A stretch of DNA of 64,000 bases, taken from Staphylococcus sp. GSSP0090 (GTDB taxonomy: Bacteria > Bacillota > Bacilli > Staphylococcales > Staphylococcaceae). Position 1 is the stretch's first letter, and each line of letters opens with the position of its first letter. The DNA lies in NCBI RefSeq assembly GCF_013391405.1, contig NZ_JACBFD010000044.1, positions 124,001-188,000 on the forward strand, in the 5' to 3' direction. A program made the translations under genes and the position numbers. The notes below the pieces were generated by a model. It searched no databases and was not told where the DNA came from. It saw nothing but the letters and a program-made list of their open reading frames with translations. Shown here piece after piece: positions 1-8,484 of the stretch.

Positions 1-1011
1 ATGCTATCTGTTTATTTATTCAGTGAGGTAAGCAAACAACGTTATCAGCAACTAAAACGGCATTTTGAAAGTGCGCAACGTATCGATTACACTCAATTTC
101 AAGATGTGACACGTACATTCACTGATGTATTTAAAGTACCTAACAAAGTGGTAGAAAATGACGGTATAGCGATTAAAGAAGCATCAGTTTATAGTGGTTT
201 GAACTTGAGTCAAGTTGAGTTTGACTTTGAAACACTATATGATTTATTGCAAAGTCATTTTATAAGCACAAAAATAATCGATAAAGACGCCAAATTACTC
301 ATCAAGCAAATTGCTACATTATATGGATTGACACCTGAGGCAATGAAGCGCATTATTTTAAAATCAATCACAAGTGCACAAGAATTGTCTTTTGAAGAAT
401 TGCGTAAACATGCAAGATCATATTATTTAATGGAACATGAACAACAATTACCTTCGTTAAGTGTTAAAGCTGAGACGGAGAATGAAAATAAAATAGAGAA
501 TCAACCCACACAACCCGAAAGTGAAAATGATAGTTGGCTTAAACAGTTAGAGGAAACGAGTCCTATTGATATGCTCGCATCATGGTCAGAATCTGAACCT
601 ACGACACAACAAAAATACATGATTGAAGAACTTATTGAACGCGAGCATTTATCATTTGGTGTTATCAATATACTTTTACAGTTCGTTATGTTAAAAGAAG
701 ATATGAAACTGCCTAAGTCATATATTTTTGAAATTGCATCTAATTGGAAGAAAAAAGGAATTAAAACTGCAGAACAAGCATATCAATATGCGATAAAAGT
801 AAATCAACCTAAGAAAGATACCCAATCTAATAAACGTCAATATAAACAGAAACAATTGGCTTCAAGAGAAATGACACCAAAATGGTTAGAAGAACGTGAT
901 AACAAGCAATCAAATGAATCGTCTAATGATGAAGATGATGAGAAATTAAAAAAAGATAGAGAGCAATTTCTTAACCAATTAAAAAATAGATGGAAGGAGG
1001 ACAATGAATGA
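1..1011 (+). CDS. dnaB: Replication initiation and membrane attachment protein DnaB (5' truncated by window)
   Basis: This is the C-terminal part of the Gram-positive DnaB primosomal protein, which with DnaD and DnaI loads the replicative helicase at oriC and at restart sites. The reading frame is open from base 1, so the ATG there is probably internal; family members run to about 460 residues and 336 are visible, so roughly 130 are missing. A YxxxIxxxW motif typical of the DnaD/DnaB DDBH2 domain is seen at visible residues 241-249 (Y241, I245, W249). It is followed by a Lys/Gln/Glu-rich tail. The stop overlaps the dnaI start by four bases (ATGA), so the two are translationally coupled. Confidence 0.93.
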   Translation: MLSVYLFSEVSKQRYQQLKRHFESAQRIDYTQFQDVTRTFTDVFKVPNKVVENDGIAIKEASVYSGLNLSQVEFDFETLYDLLQSHFISTKIIDKDAKLLIKQIATLYGLTPEAMKRIILKSITSAQELSFEELRKHARSYYLMEHEQQLPSLSVKAETENENKIENQPTQPESENDSWLKQLEETSPIDMLASWSESEPTTQQKYMIEELIEREHLSFGVINILLQFVMLKEDMKLPKSYIFEIASNWKKKGIKTAEQAYQYAIKVNQPKKDTQSNKRQYKQKQLASREMTPKWLEERDNKQSNESSNDEDDEKLKKDREQFLNQLKNRWKEDNE

Positions 1012-1931
1012 AATCTTTCAACCATATCATGGGTGAATCAAATGATTTATCAAAGCGAATCGAAAAGATTAAAAAAGATGTCGTCAACGATCCAGATGTT
1101 AAACAATTTTTAGAAAACCATAAGTCCGAATTGACTAATGCAATGATTGATGAAGATTTAAATATCTTACAAGAATATAAAGATCAAGAAAAACATTATG
1201 ATGGCCATGCTTATAAAGATTGCCCGAATTTTGTGAAAGGGCACATACCAGAATTGTATATAGAGAATAACCATATAAAAATTCGTTATTTACCTTGTCC
1301 TTGTAAACTTAAACATGATGAAGAAAAATTTAATGCACATTTGATTACGTCACACCATATGCAACGAGACACACTTGATGCTAAGTTGGAAGATATTTAT
1401 ATGGATAGAAGAGACAGATTAGATGTTGCTATGGCTGCAAATCAAATCTGCGATAAAATTACAAATCACGAATCACAAGTGAAAGGCTTATATTTACATG
1501 GTCCATTTGGAACGGGGAAATCTTTTATATTAGGCGCTATAGCGAACCAATTAAAAACTGAAAAAATACCATCTACCATCGTTTATTTACCAGAGTTTAT
1601 CCGTTCATTGAAAGGTGGATTTAAGGATGGTAGTTTTGAATCTAAACTTTCAAGAGTCAGAGAAGCGAACATACTTATGTTAGATGATATTGGTGCTGAG
1701 GAAATTACGCCATGGGCTAGAGATGAAGTGATAGGACCACTTTTACATTATAGAATGGTTCAGGAACTACCAACTTTCTTCAGTTCAAATCTAAGTTTCG
1801 AAGAATTAGAATACCATTTATCAGTTACGCGAGATGGTACTGAAAAGACAAAAGCTGCTAGAATTATGGAACGCATTAAAACACTGTCTATTCCTTATTA
1901 CTTAGAAGGAAAAAATTATCGCAATGATTGA
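1008..1931 (+). CDS. dnaI: Primosomal protein DnaI, helicase loader
   Basis: DnaI is the AAA+ ATPase that loads the replicative DNA helicase (DnaC in Firmicutes) onto single-stranded DNA. The 307-residue protein has an N-terminal half with clustered cysteines (DCPNF, then CPC) that fits the zinc-binding helicase-interaction domain known in DnaI. The C-terminal AAA+ half has Walker A GPFGTGKS at residues 165-172 and Walker B ILMLDD at 222-227. The ATG at 1008 follows a strong AAGGAGG and overlaps the dnaB stop. Downstream, the thrS promoter begins inside the dnaI stop region. Confidence 0.95.
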   Translation: MKSFNHIMGESNDLSKRIEKIKKDVVNDPDVKQFLENHKSELTNAMIDEDLNILQEYKDQEKHYDGHAYKDCPNFVKGHIPELYIENNHIKIRYLPCPCKLKHDEEKFNAHLITSHHMQRDTLDAKLEDIYMDRRDRLDVAMAANQICDKITNHESQVKGLYLHGPFGTGKSFILGAIANQLKTEKIPSTIVYLPEFIRSLKGGFKDGSFESKLSRVREANILMLDDIGAEEITPWARDEVIGPLLHYRMVQELPTFFSSNLSFEELEYHLSVTRDGTEKTKAARIMERIKTLSIPYYLEGKNYRND

Positions 1932-1955
1932 AATTTGAAATGAATGTTGTATAAT
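1928..1955 (+). promoter_or_regulatory. Sigma-A-type promoter for the thrS T-box transcript
   Basis: TTGAAA at 1928-1933 and a perfect TATAAT at 1950-1955 are separated by 16 bases. The -35 hexamer overlaps the dnaI stop codon at 1929-1931. Transcription would start near 1962, just upstream of the T-box leader. Confidence 0.7.
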
Positions 1956-1959
1956 ATAA

Positions 1960-2210
1960 TTAAATCTAAATCTTACGAAATAATACGAAGACAAGATGAA
2001 TAAATGGAGACCTCACAGAGAGCCAGTGTTTGTTGAGAATTGGTAGGTACATTTATTGATTACTACTTCGTCAATGATGTTGTAATAAACATCCGGCTCA
2101 AGACCGTTATCTTATGTAGAGTAAAGTTATGATGCCATTTTTGCTAAATAACTTTAATTTAGGGTGGTACCACGAAGACCTCGTCCCTTGTAGGGATGGG
2201 GTCTTTTTGT
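1960..2210 (+). promoter_or_regulatory. T-box riboswitch of thrS
   Basis: T-box leaders bind a cognate tRNA and allow read-through when it is uncharged. The conserved T-box sequence AGGGTGGTACCACG lies at 2161-2174. It is followed directly by a GC-rich hairpin (AAGACC..GTCCC / GGGAT..GGTCTT) and a T run ending near 2208, the attenuator. The base of stem I is visible as GAGCC at 2020-2024 pairing with GGCTC at 2095-2099. I did not fix the specifier codon; the threonine assignment rests on the downstream gene. Confidence 0.92.
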
Positions 2211-2278
2211 GTTTTTAACTGAAATCATAGGGTTGTTCGTAATGATTTAAGAGCTTGAAAAAATAGGAGGAATGTGAC

Positions 2279-4216
2279 ATGGATCAGATTAAAATTAAAT
2301 TTCCAGATGGTAATACAAAGGAATTTGATAAAGGCACAACGACTGAAGATATCGCACAATCGATTAGCCCTGGTTTAAGAAAAAAAGCAGTGGCAGGTAA
2401 ATTAAATGGTCAATTAATTGATTTAACTAGACCCATTGAAAGTGATGGAGAAATTGAAATCGTAACACCTGGTTCTGATGAAGCGTTAGAAGTTTTACGT
2501 CATTCTACAGCGCATTTAATGGCACAAGCATTAAAACGTTTATATGGTGAGGTTCATTTTGGTGTTGGACCTGTTATTGAAGGCGGATTTTACTATGATT
2601 TTGATATGGAAGAAAGTATTTCATCGGATGACTTTGAAAAAATTGAAAAAACAATGAAACAAATTGTGAACGAAAATTATCCAATTGAACGCAAAGTTGT
2701 TTCGCGTAATGAGGCTAAAGCCTTTTTCTCTGATGATCCATATAAACAAGAATTAATTGATGCAATTCCAGAAGATGAAAATGTGACATTGTATACACAA
2801 GGAGAATTCACAGATTTATGTCGTGGCGTCCATGTACCGTCAACTTCAAAAATTAAGGAATTTAAGTTGTTGTCAACTGCTGGCGCTTACTGGAGAGGTG
2901 ATAGCAATAATAAAATGTTACAACGTATTTATGGTACAGCTTTCTTCGATAAAAAAGACTTAAAAGCACATCTACAAATGCTTGAAGAAAGAAAAGAACG
3001 TGATCATCGTAAAATTGGTAAAGAGTTAGAACTCTTTTCTAATAATCCGTTAGTAGGTGCAGGTTTACCACTTTGGTTGCCTAATGGTGCCACAATTCGT
3101 CGAGAAATTGAACGTTACATCGTAGATAAAGAAGTCAGTATGGGTTATGACCACGTTTATACACCAGTTATGGCAAATGTTGATTTATATAAAACATCTG
3201 GACACTGGGACCACTATCAAGAAGATATGTTCCCAACTATGAAATTAGATGAATATGAGGAAATGGTATTAAGACCGATGAACTGTCCACATCATATGAT
3301 GATTTATGCTAATAAACCGCATTCATATCGTGAATTACCAATTAGAATTGCCGAACTTGGTACAATGCATCGTTATGAAGCAAGTGGTGCAGTTTCAGGC
3401 TTACAACGTGTTCGCGGTATGACTTTAAATGATGCGCATATTTTTGTGAGACCAGATCAAATCAAAGAAGAATTTAAACGTGTAGTTAATTTAATTATAG
3501 ATGTATATAATGACTTTAGTTTTGAAAATTATAGTTTCCGTTTGAGTTATAGAGATCCAGAAGATAAAGAGAAATACTTTGATGATGATGATATGTGGAT
3601 TAAAGCTGAAAGCATGTTAAAAGAAGCGGTTGATGAACTTGGACTAGACTATGAAGAAGCAATTGGTGAAGCGGCATTCTATGGTCCTAAATTAGATGTA
3701 CAAGTTCAAACAGCGATGGGTAAAGAAGAAACTTTATCCACAGCACAACTTGACTTCTTATTACCAGAAAAATTCGGATTGACATATATTGGTAATGACG
3801 GCGAACAACATAGACCAGTAGTTATTCACCGTGGTGTTGTATCAACTATGGAACGTTTTGTAGCGTTCTTAACGGAAGAAACTAAAGGCGCATTCCCAAC
3901 TTGGTTAGCACCAAAACAAGTAGAAATTATTCCTGTTAATGTTGACTTACATTATGATTATGCAAGACTTATTCAAGATGAACTTAAGTCACAAGGTGTT
4001 CGAGTTGAAATTGATGACAGAAATGAAAAAATGGGTTATAAAATTAGGGAAGCACAAATGCAAAAAATTCCTTATCAACTCGTCGTTGGTGACAAGGAAG
4101 TTGAAAACAAAGAAGTAAATGTTAGAAAATATGGTTCACAAGATCAAGAAACACTTGAAAAAGATGAATTCATTTGGAACCTTGTCGATGAAATTAGACT
4201 AAAAAAACAAAGATAG
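2279..4216 (+). CDS. thrS: Threonyl-tRNA synthetase
   Basis: ThrS is the class II synthetase that charges tRNA-Thr and edits Ser-tRNA-Thr. At 645 residues it has the normal bacterial length. It has an N-terminal TGS domain (about residues 1-63), the second additional (editing) domain, the catalytic core with the zinc-ligand region [12 protein letters not shown], and a C-terminal anticodon-binding domain ending in [10 protein letters not shown]. The start at 2279 has AGGAGG ten bases upstream. It is the only gene under the T-box; the next transcript starts at a separate promoter at 4219. Confidence 0.97.
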   Translation: MDQIKIKFPDGNTKEFDKGTTTEDIAQSISPGLRKKAVAGKLNGQLIDLTRPIESDGEIEIVTPGSDEALEVLRHSTAHLMAQALKRLYGEVHFGVGPVIEGGFYYDFDMEESISSDDFEKIEKTMKQIVNENYPIERKVVSRNEAKAFFSDDPYKQELIDAIPEDENVTLYTQGEFTDLCRGVHVPSTSKIKEFKLLSTAGAYWRGDSNNKMLQRIYGTAFFDKKDLKAHLQMLEERKERDHRKIGKELELFSNNPLVGAGLPLWLPNGATIRREIERYIVDKEVSMGYDHVYTPVMANVDLYKTSGHWDHYQEDMFPTMKLDEYEEMVLRPMNCPHHMMIYANKPHSYRELPIRIAELGTMHRYEASGAVSGLQRVRGMTLNDAHIFVRPDQIKEEFKRVVNLIIDVYNDFSFENYSFRLSYRDPEDKEKYFDDDDMWIKAESMLKEAVDELGLDYEEAIGEAAFYGPKLDVQVQTAMGKEETLSTAQLDFLLPEKFGLTYIGNDGEQHRPVVIHRGVVSTMERFVAFLTEETKGAFPTWLAPKQVEIIPVNVDLHYDYARLIQDELKSQGVRVEIDDRNEKMGYKIREAQMQKIPYQLVVGDKEVENKEVNVRKYGSQDQETLEKDEFIWNLVDEIRLKKQR

Positions 4217-4218
4217 TC

Positions 4219-4247
4219 TTGAAACTATATTGAAAATCATGTATATT
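4219..4247 (+). promoter_or_regulatory. Promoter of the lysine-riboswitch transcript
   Basis: TTGAAA at 4219-4224 and TATATT at 4242-4247 have an ideal 17-base spacer. They lie immediately after the thrS stop and about 40 bases before the riboswitch core. Confidence 0.65.
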
Positions 4248-4286
4248 ACAGTTTAGTGAGTAATTAAAATAAAATTAAATTTGAGT

Positions 4287-4446
4287 TAGAGGTTGCGTTT
4301 TTAAAGAGTAGTGATTCAGAAGCCAGATGGGGCGTATGTTGGATACACGAAAGGTGAAAATGCCGAAACCTGTATTGACCATTTACAATACGGGTTGGGA
4401 CAGTTGTCGAAAGAAACTGGACTGTCACATATGTGATGTGCTACCT
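4287..4446 (+). promoter_or_regulatory. Lysine riboswitch (L box)
   Basis: The conserved lysine-riboswitch core elements occur in order: GAGGTTGCG, AGAGTA, GAAAGGTGAAAATGCCGAA, a hairpin arm, GGGACAGT..GACTGTC, and a closing CTACCT that pairs with AGAGGT at the 5' end. Lysine binding favours the terminator that follows at 4464. The next gene is an amino-acid permease of the LysP type, which fits lysine control. Confidence 0.92.
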
Positions 4447-4463
4447 ATATAAATGCTATTATT

Positions 4464-4505
4464 AAAATGGTTGCATATCTAATGGGTATGCAACCATTTT
4501 GTTTT
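4464..4505 (+). terminator. Riboswitch-controlled intrinsic terminator
   Basis: A perfect 14-bp stem, 4464-4477 with 4487-4500 (AAAATGGTTGCATA / TATGCAACCATTTT), has a 9-base loop and is followed by GTTTTGG. It is the expression platform of the lysine riboswitch. About 160 bases remain between it and the lysP start. Confidence 0.85.
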
Positions 4506-4662
4506 GGTTGAATGATTATTGAAAATACACTAACGGGATAGAGTGAAATTGTTGAGTTGTGTATGTTTGGCGCACTAATCCAACATATCAATGTTTAACT
4601 ATAAATGTATTGAATTAATCATATAGAAAGTTAGCCTCTAAATTTAAAGAAAGGGAGCTTCT

Positions 4663-6153
4663 ATGGCAAATCAAGAAAATCAAAACAATGGGATTAAAAG
4701 AGGGTTGAAAGATCGTCATATTTCCATGATTGCTATCGGGGGTTGTATTGGTACAGGACTATTTATGACTTCTGGTGGTGCGATTCATGATGCTGGTGCG
4801 CTTGGTGCACTTTTAGCATATGCAATCATTGGTGCAATGGTCTTTTTCCTTATGACTTCATTAGGAGAGATGGCGACATATTTACCAGTTTCAGGATCAT
4901 TTAGTACTTACGCTACACGCTTTGTTGATCCATCATTAGGCTTTGCTTTAGGTTGGAACTATTGGTTTAACTGGGTAATCACTGTTGCTGCTGACGTTAC
5001 AATAGCTGCGCAAGTTATTCAATACTGGACGCCATTATCTGGTATTCCAGCTTGGAGTTGGAGTTGTCTCTTTTTAATCATTATTTTTGGGCTTAATGCA
5101 TTATCAGTAAGAGTTTACGGTGAAAGTGAATATTGGTTCGCTTTAATTAAAGTTGTTACTGTAATCATATTTATTGCGATTGGACTATTAACCATTCTTG
5201 GTATTATGGGCGGAGAATTTGTAGGCTTTGATACCTTTACTAAAGGCGGAGGACCGATTTTAGGTGACGGTCTTGGCGGTAGTTTACTTACAATCTTAGG
5301 TGTGTTCTTAGTTGCAGGTTTCTCATTCCAAGGTACAGAATTGATTGGTATTACTGCCGGTGAATCTGAAAATCCAGAACGCGCAGTTCCAAAAGCGATT
5401 AAACAAGTATTTTGGAGAATATTGATCTTTTATATACTCGCTATTTTTGTAATCGGTATGCTCATACCTTATGATAGTTCAGCATTAATGGGAGGCGGAG
5501 ATGATATTTCTACTTCACCATTTACTTTAGTATTCCAAAATGCAGGGCTAGCATTTGCTGCGTCATTCATGAATGCAGTAATCTTAACTTCAGTACTTTC
5601 TGCAGGTAATTCAGGTATGTATGCATCAACAAGAATGCTTTATTCAATGAGTAAAGATAAATTGGCATATCCTATTTTTGGTAAAACAAATAAAAGTGGA
5701 GTACCTTATGTATCGTTATTTGTAACAGCAATCATTGTTATATTCATCTTTGTATTGCAACACTTGAGTGGAGATGCATATGAATACATTGTGGCCGCAA
5801 GCGGTATGACTGGATTTATTGCATGGGTTGGTATTGCTGTGAGTCATTATAGATTTAGAAAAGCATTTGATAAACAAAATTATGATAAATCTAAACTAAA
5901 ATATAAAGCGAAATTGTTCCCATTTGGGCCTATATTTGCTGGTGTCTTATGTGTATTAGTCATTATTGGACAAGATGTTGACTTTATTAAAACAGGTGAT
6001 TTCGACCTTAACAGATTCGTTATTACTTATATGGGTATTCCAGTATTCTTAGCATTCTTTATTTATCATAAAGTGAGATATAAAACGAAGATCGTTCCAT
6101 TAGAAAAAGTGAACTTACGACAAGATGTTGATATGGAAGAAATTAATAAATAA
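4663..6153 (+). CDS. lysP: Lysine-specific permease, APC superfamily
   Basis: This is a 496-residue integral membrane transporter with about twelve hydrophobic segments. The N-terminal GGCIGTGLFMTSGG loop and the ESENPERAVPKAI segment are hallmarks of amino acid-polyamine-organocation permeases of the LysP group. Lysine specificity is inferred mainly from the lysine riboswitch upstream, not from residues. The ATG at 4663 is preceded by AAAGGGAG. The gene appears monocistronic, since infC has its own promoter at 6165. Confidence 0.9.
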   Translation: MANQENQNNGIKRGLKDRHISMIAIGGCIGTGLFMTSGGAIHDAGALGALLAYAIIGAMVFFLMTSLGEMATYLPVSGSFSTYATRFVDPSLGFALGWNYWFNWVITVAADVTIAAQVIQYWTPLSGIPAWSWSCLFLIIIFGLNALSVRVYGESEYWFALIKVVTVIIFIAIGLLTILGIMGGEFVGFDTFTKGGGPILGDGLGGSLLTILGVFLVAGFSFQGTELIGITAGESENPERAVPKAIKQVFWRILIFYILAIFVIGMLIPYDSSALMGGGDDISTSPFTLVFQNAGLAFAASFMNAVILTSVLSAGNSGMYASTRMLYSMSKDKLAYPIFGKTNKSGVPYVSLFVTAIIVIFIFVLQHLSGDAYEYIVAASGMTGFIAWVGIAVSHYRFRKAFDKQNYDKSKLKYKAKLFPFGPIFAGVLCVLVIIGQDVDFIKTGDFDLNRFVITYMGIPVFLAFFIYHKVRYKTKIVPLEKVNLRQDVDMEEINK

Positions 6154-6164
6154 TAAAATAACTA

Positions 6165-6193
6165 TTGACTTGTCTATAGATTGTTGATAAGAT
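6165..6193 (+). promoter_or_regulatory. Promoter of the infC-rpmI-rplT operon
   Basis: TTGACT at 6165-6170, a 17-base spacer and TAAGAT at 6188-6193 form a good sigma-A promoter. It begins only 12 bases after the lysP stop. Confidence 0.7.
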
Positions 6194-6199
6194 AGGTAA

Positions 6200-6340
6200 C
6201 GTTGAATACGAAACGAACCAAGTAGGAGCTCCCGCTTCTCACCTGTTGCGACGCTAAAGGCAGTTGGCAGGTCTTATATATACATGTTAATTTCATGTGT
6301 AAAGAAGAGCGGGTATATTGTATACTCGCTCTTTTTGCTT
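6200..6340 (+). promoter_or_regulatory. L20 leader, autoregulatory attenuator of infC-rpmI-rplT
   Basis: The structured leader between the promoter and infC ends in a strong intrinsic terminator at 6305-6336 (AAGAGCGGGTATA / TATACTCGCTCTT, then TTTTT). In Firmicutes this operon carries an L20-binding leader that causes premature termination when L20 is in excess. The upstream GCTCCCGCTTCTC near 6230-6242 can pair with the GAAGAGCGGG arm, giving an antiterminator. The identity rests on operon context and architecture. Confidence 0.82.
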
Positions 6341-6375
6341 GGGATAATTTCGTAAAAATCTTGGAGGTGTCAACC

Positions 6376-6894
6376 ATAGCAAAAGATCAAACTCAAGTTA
6401 ACGAAAAGATTCGTGCAAAAGAATTACGCTTAATCGGTCAAGACGGAGAACAAATTGGTGTAAAAACTAAAAATGAAGCTCTAGAAATGGCAGAGCGCGT
6501 TGGTTTAGATGTAGTCATCATGGCTCCAAATGCTAAACCACCTGTTGCTAGAATTATGGATTACGGTAAATACAAATTCGAACAACAGAAAAAAGAAAAA
6601 GAAATGAAAAAGAAACAAAAAACAATTAACCTTAAAGAAATTCGTTTAAGTCCAACAATTGAGGAACATGATTTCCAAACAAAATTGAAAAACGGACGTA
6701 AATTCTTAGAAAAAGGCGATAAATGTAAAGTTTCAATTCGTTTCAGAGGTCGTGCGATTACGCATAAAGAAATTGGTCAACGTGTATTAGAAAAATTTGC
6801 AGAACAATGTAAAGATATTGCTACTGTTGAGCAAAGACCTAAAATGGATGGACGTCAAATGTTCATCATGTTAAGTCCAATTAACGAAAAATAA
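6376..6894 (+). CDS. infC: Translation initiation factor IF-3 (ATA start)
   Basis: IF-3 binds the 30S subunit, prevents premature 50S joining and proofreads the start codon. The protein has the usual two domains: an N-terminal [10 protein letters not shown] domain, a Lys-rich linker ([13 protein letters not shown]) and a C-terminal domain with [12 protein letters not shown]. The Shine-Dalgarno GGAGG at 6363-6367 is eight bases before ATA at 6376, giving 172 residues (AKDQTQVN follows). A GTG at 6367 in the same frame overlaps the Shine-Dalgarno and has none of its own, so it is a poor start, although automated annotation may choose it (175 residues). Rare start codons in infC are known to allow IF-3 autoregulation. 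Confidence 0.93.
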   Translation: MAKDQTQVNEKIRAKELRLIGQDGEQIGVKTKNEALEMAERVGLDVVIMAPNAKPPVARIMDYGKYKFEQQKKEKEMKKKQKTINLKEIRLSPTIEEHDFQTKLKNGRKFLEKGDKCKVSIRFRGRAITHKEIGQRVLEKFAEQCKDIATVEQRPKMDGRQMFIMLSPINEK

Positions 6895-6922
6895 TAATCG
6901 ATATTACAGGAGGAAATGAATC

Positions 6923-7123
6923 ATGCCTAAAATGAAAACACACCGTGGAGCAGCTAAACGTGTTAAAAGAACTGGTTCAGGTAAATTAAAACGTTCTAGA
7001 GCTTTCACATCTCATATGTTTGCAAACAAAACTACTAAACAAAAACGTAAATTACGTAAAGCTTCATTAGTATCTAAATCAGATATGAAACGTGTAAAAC
7101 AATTATTAGCTTATAAAAAATAA
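6923..7123 (+). CDS. rpmI: 50S ribosomal protein L35
   Basis: This is a 66-residue, very basic protein starting [15 protein letters not shown] and ending QLLAYKK, the standard bacterial L35. It is preceded by AGGAGG, lies 28 bases after infC, and is the second gene of the IF-3/L35/L20 operon. Confidence 0.98.
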   Translation: MPKMKTHRGAAKRVKRTGSGKLKRSRAFTSHMFANKTTKQKRKLRKASLVSKSDMKRVKQLLAYKK

Positions 7124-7184
7124 TTAACGAGTTATAAAAGAGAAGATTGATTAAGATCGAACTTATTTAGAGGAGGAATTTATT

Positions 7185-7541
7185 ATGCCACGAGTTAAAG
7201 GTGGAACAGTAACAAGAGCGCGTCGTAAAAAGACGATTAAATTAGCTAAAGGTTACTTCGGTTCAAAACGTACATTATATAAAGTCGCAAAACAACAAGT
7301 TATGAAATCAGGTCAATACGCATTCCGTGACCGTCGTCAAAGAAAACGTGATTTCCGTAAATTATGGATTACACGTATCAATGCAGCAGCTCGTCAACAT
7401 GACATGAGCTATTCAAGATTAATGAATGGTTTGAAAAAAGCTGAAATTGATATTAACCGTAAGATGCTTTCTGAAATTGCTATTTCAGATGAAAAAGCTT
7501 TTGGTGAATTAGTAGCTAAAGCAAAAGATGCTTTAAAATAA
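7185..7541 (+). CDS. rplT: 50S ribosomal protein L20
   Basis: At 118 residues this is the normal length for L20, an early 23S rRNA-binding assembly protein with a long basic N-terminal tail ([16 protein letters not shown]). It is preceded by GAGGAGG and is the last gene of the operon. L20 is the expected effector of the leader at 6200-6340. A terminator follows at 7551. Confidence 0.98.
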   Translation: MPRVKGGTVTRARRKKTIKLAKGYFGSKRTLYKVAKQQVMKSGQYAFRDRRQRKRDFRKLWITRINAAARQHDMSYSRLMNGLKKAEIDINRKMLSEIAISDEKAFGELVAKAKDALK

Positions 7542-7550
7542 TAACCAAGT

Positions 7551-7585
7551 AGAGTCTGGGACATGAATCTTGTCTCAGACTCTTT
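7551..7585 (+). terminator. Intrinsic terminator after rplT
   Basis: AGAGTCTGGGACA at 7551-7563 pairs with TGTCTCAGACTCT at 7571-7583, followed by a short T run. The GTCTGGGAC form resembles hairpins at 25809 and 30011 in this window. Confidence 0.85.
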
Positions 7586-7800
7586 GCATTTAAACAGATA
7601 GATGACTGGCATATTAGTAATCAATCGAATTTTTACTTTTTTATTTCTTTTCAGTTTAATTCAAGGAACGTTGAGTGATAAAAATCTATTTTTACTAGCT
7701 AACTTATATTAAGCAAGATTGAAATAACATACATAGCAAATTAATTTTTAAAAATTTTAAAGTTAACTTATAAATCTAGCAAACAACTTTGAATAATTAT
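7586..7800. other. AT-rich intergenic stretch with no gene seen
   Basis: The rplT to Nudix-gene gap (7542-7860) holds the terminator at its left end and a promoter at its right end. The sequence between is very AT-rich, with no coding frame supported by a ribosome binding site and no clear hairpin. Confidence 0.5.
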
Positions 7801-7801
7801 T

Positions 7802-7829
7802 TTGATAAATAACTTTCGTTTGATAAAAT
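7802..7829 (+). promoter_or_regulatory. Candidate promoter for the Nudix gene
   Basis: TTGATA at 7802-7807, a 16-base spacer and TAAAAT at 7824-7829 precede the Nudix gene and its TPR-like neighbour. Confidence 0.55.
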
Positions 7830-7860
7830 AATGAAGAAGTCATATATGGAGGAGAAACTA

Positions 7861-8472
7861 ATGTCTAAATTCGATGAAATGATTACTGTAGTTCCAAGAA
7901 CTATTTTATTTGATAATGAAAAAAACAAGTTTAATGGTTTCTTAGATAAAAATACTACAAAAGGTCAAGATATTTTTGACACACTTTCAAAATATGAAAT
8001 AAAACGACGTGGTGATATGGAAGAAGATCCATCATACAAACAATTAATTTCATATTGTATTTTAGAAAATGAGCGTGATGAAATTTTAGTTTATGAACGT
8101 TTGGCTGGTGGTGGAGAATCACGGTTACATGGCCAATCGTCAATCGGCGTCGGGGGACATATGAATGATGTTAAGGGCGCTGAGTCTATCAATGAGGTTT
8201 TGAGAGTGAACGCTCAAAGAGAATTAGAAGAGGAAGTTGGTTTATCTGATAGTAAGTCTCAGAATTTAGCTTATATCGGTTTTATAAATGATGATACAAA
8301 TGAGGTAGGCGAAGTACACCTTGGTGTCGTCTTTAAAATCAATGTAAATAGTAATGATGTGGAATCTAAAGAAACAGACACATTGAGAATAAAATGGGTG
8401 GATCAAAGTAAAATAGATAACTATGATGATTTTGAGTCATGGAGCGCATTAATATTACAAGCTAAACAGTAG
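7861..8472 (+). CDS. Nudix-family hydrolase of unknown substrate
   Basis: This 203-residue protein carries an intact Nudix box at residues 106-128, matching Gx5Ex7REUxEExGU (G106, E112, REL at 120-122, EEE at 123-125, G127). The family hydrolyses nucleoside diphosphates linked to other moieties; the substrate here is unknown. The start at 7861 (MSKFDEM) is chosen because GGAGG at 7848-7852 lies eight bases upstream; the upstream in-frame ATG at 7831 has no such site. It is followed 12 bases later by the TPR-like gene, so the two are probably co-transcribed. Confidence 0.85.
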   Translation: MSKFDEMITVVPRTILFDNEKNKFNGFLDKNTTKGQDIFDTLSKYEIKRRGDMEEDPSYKQLISYCILENERDEILVYERLAGGGESRLHGQSSIGVGGHMNDVKGAESINEVLRVNAQRELEEEVGLSDSKSQNLAYIGFINDDTNEVGEVHLGVVFKINVNSNDVESKETDTLRIKWVDQSKIDNYDDFESWSALILQAKQ

Positions 8473-8484
8473 GGGTGTATAAAG

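Noticed and set aside
6295-6375. Longer IF-3 beginning at the ATG at 6295
   Set aside because: That frame runs through the leader terminator hairpin and lacks a ribosome binding site; family length and the site at 6363 fix the start downstream.
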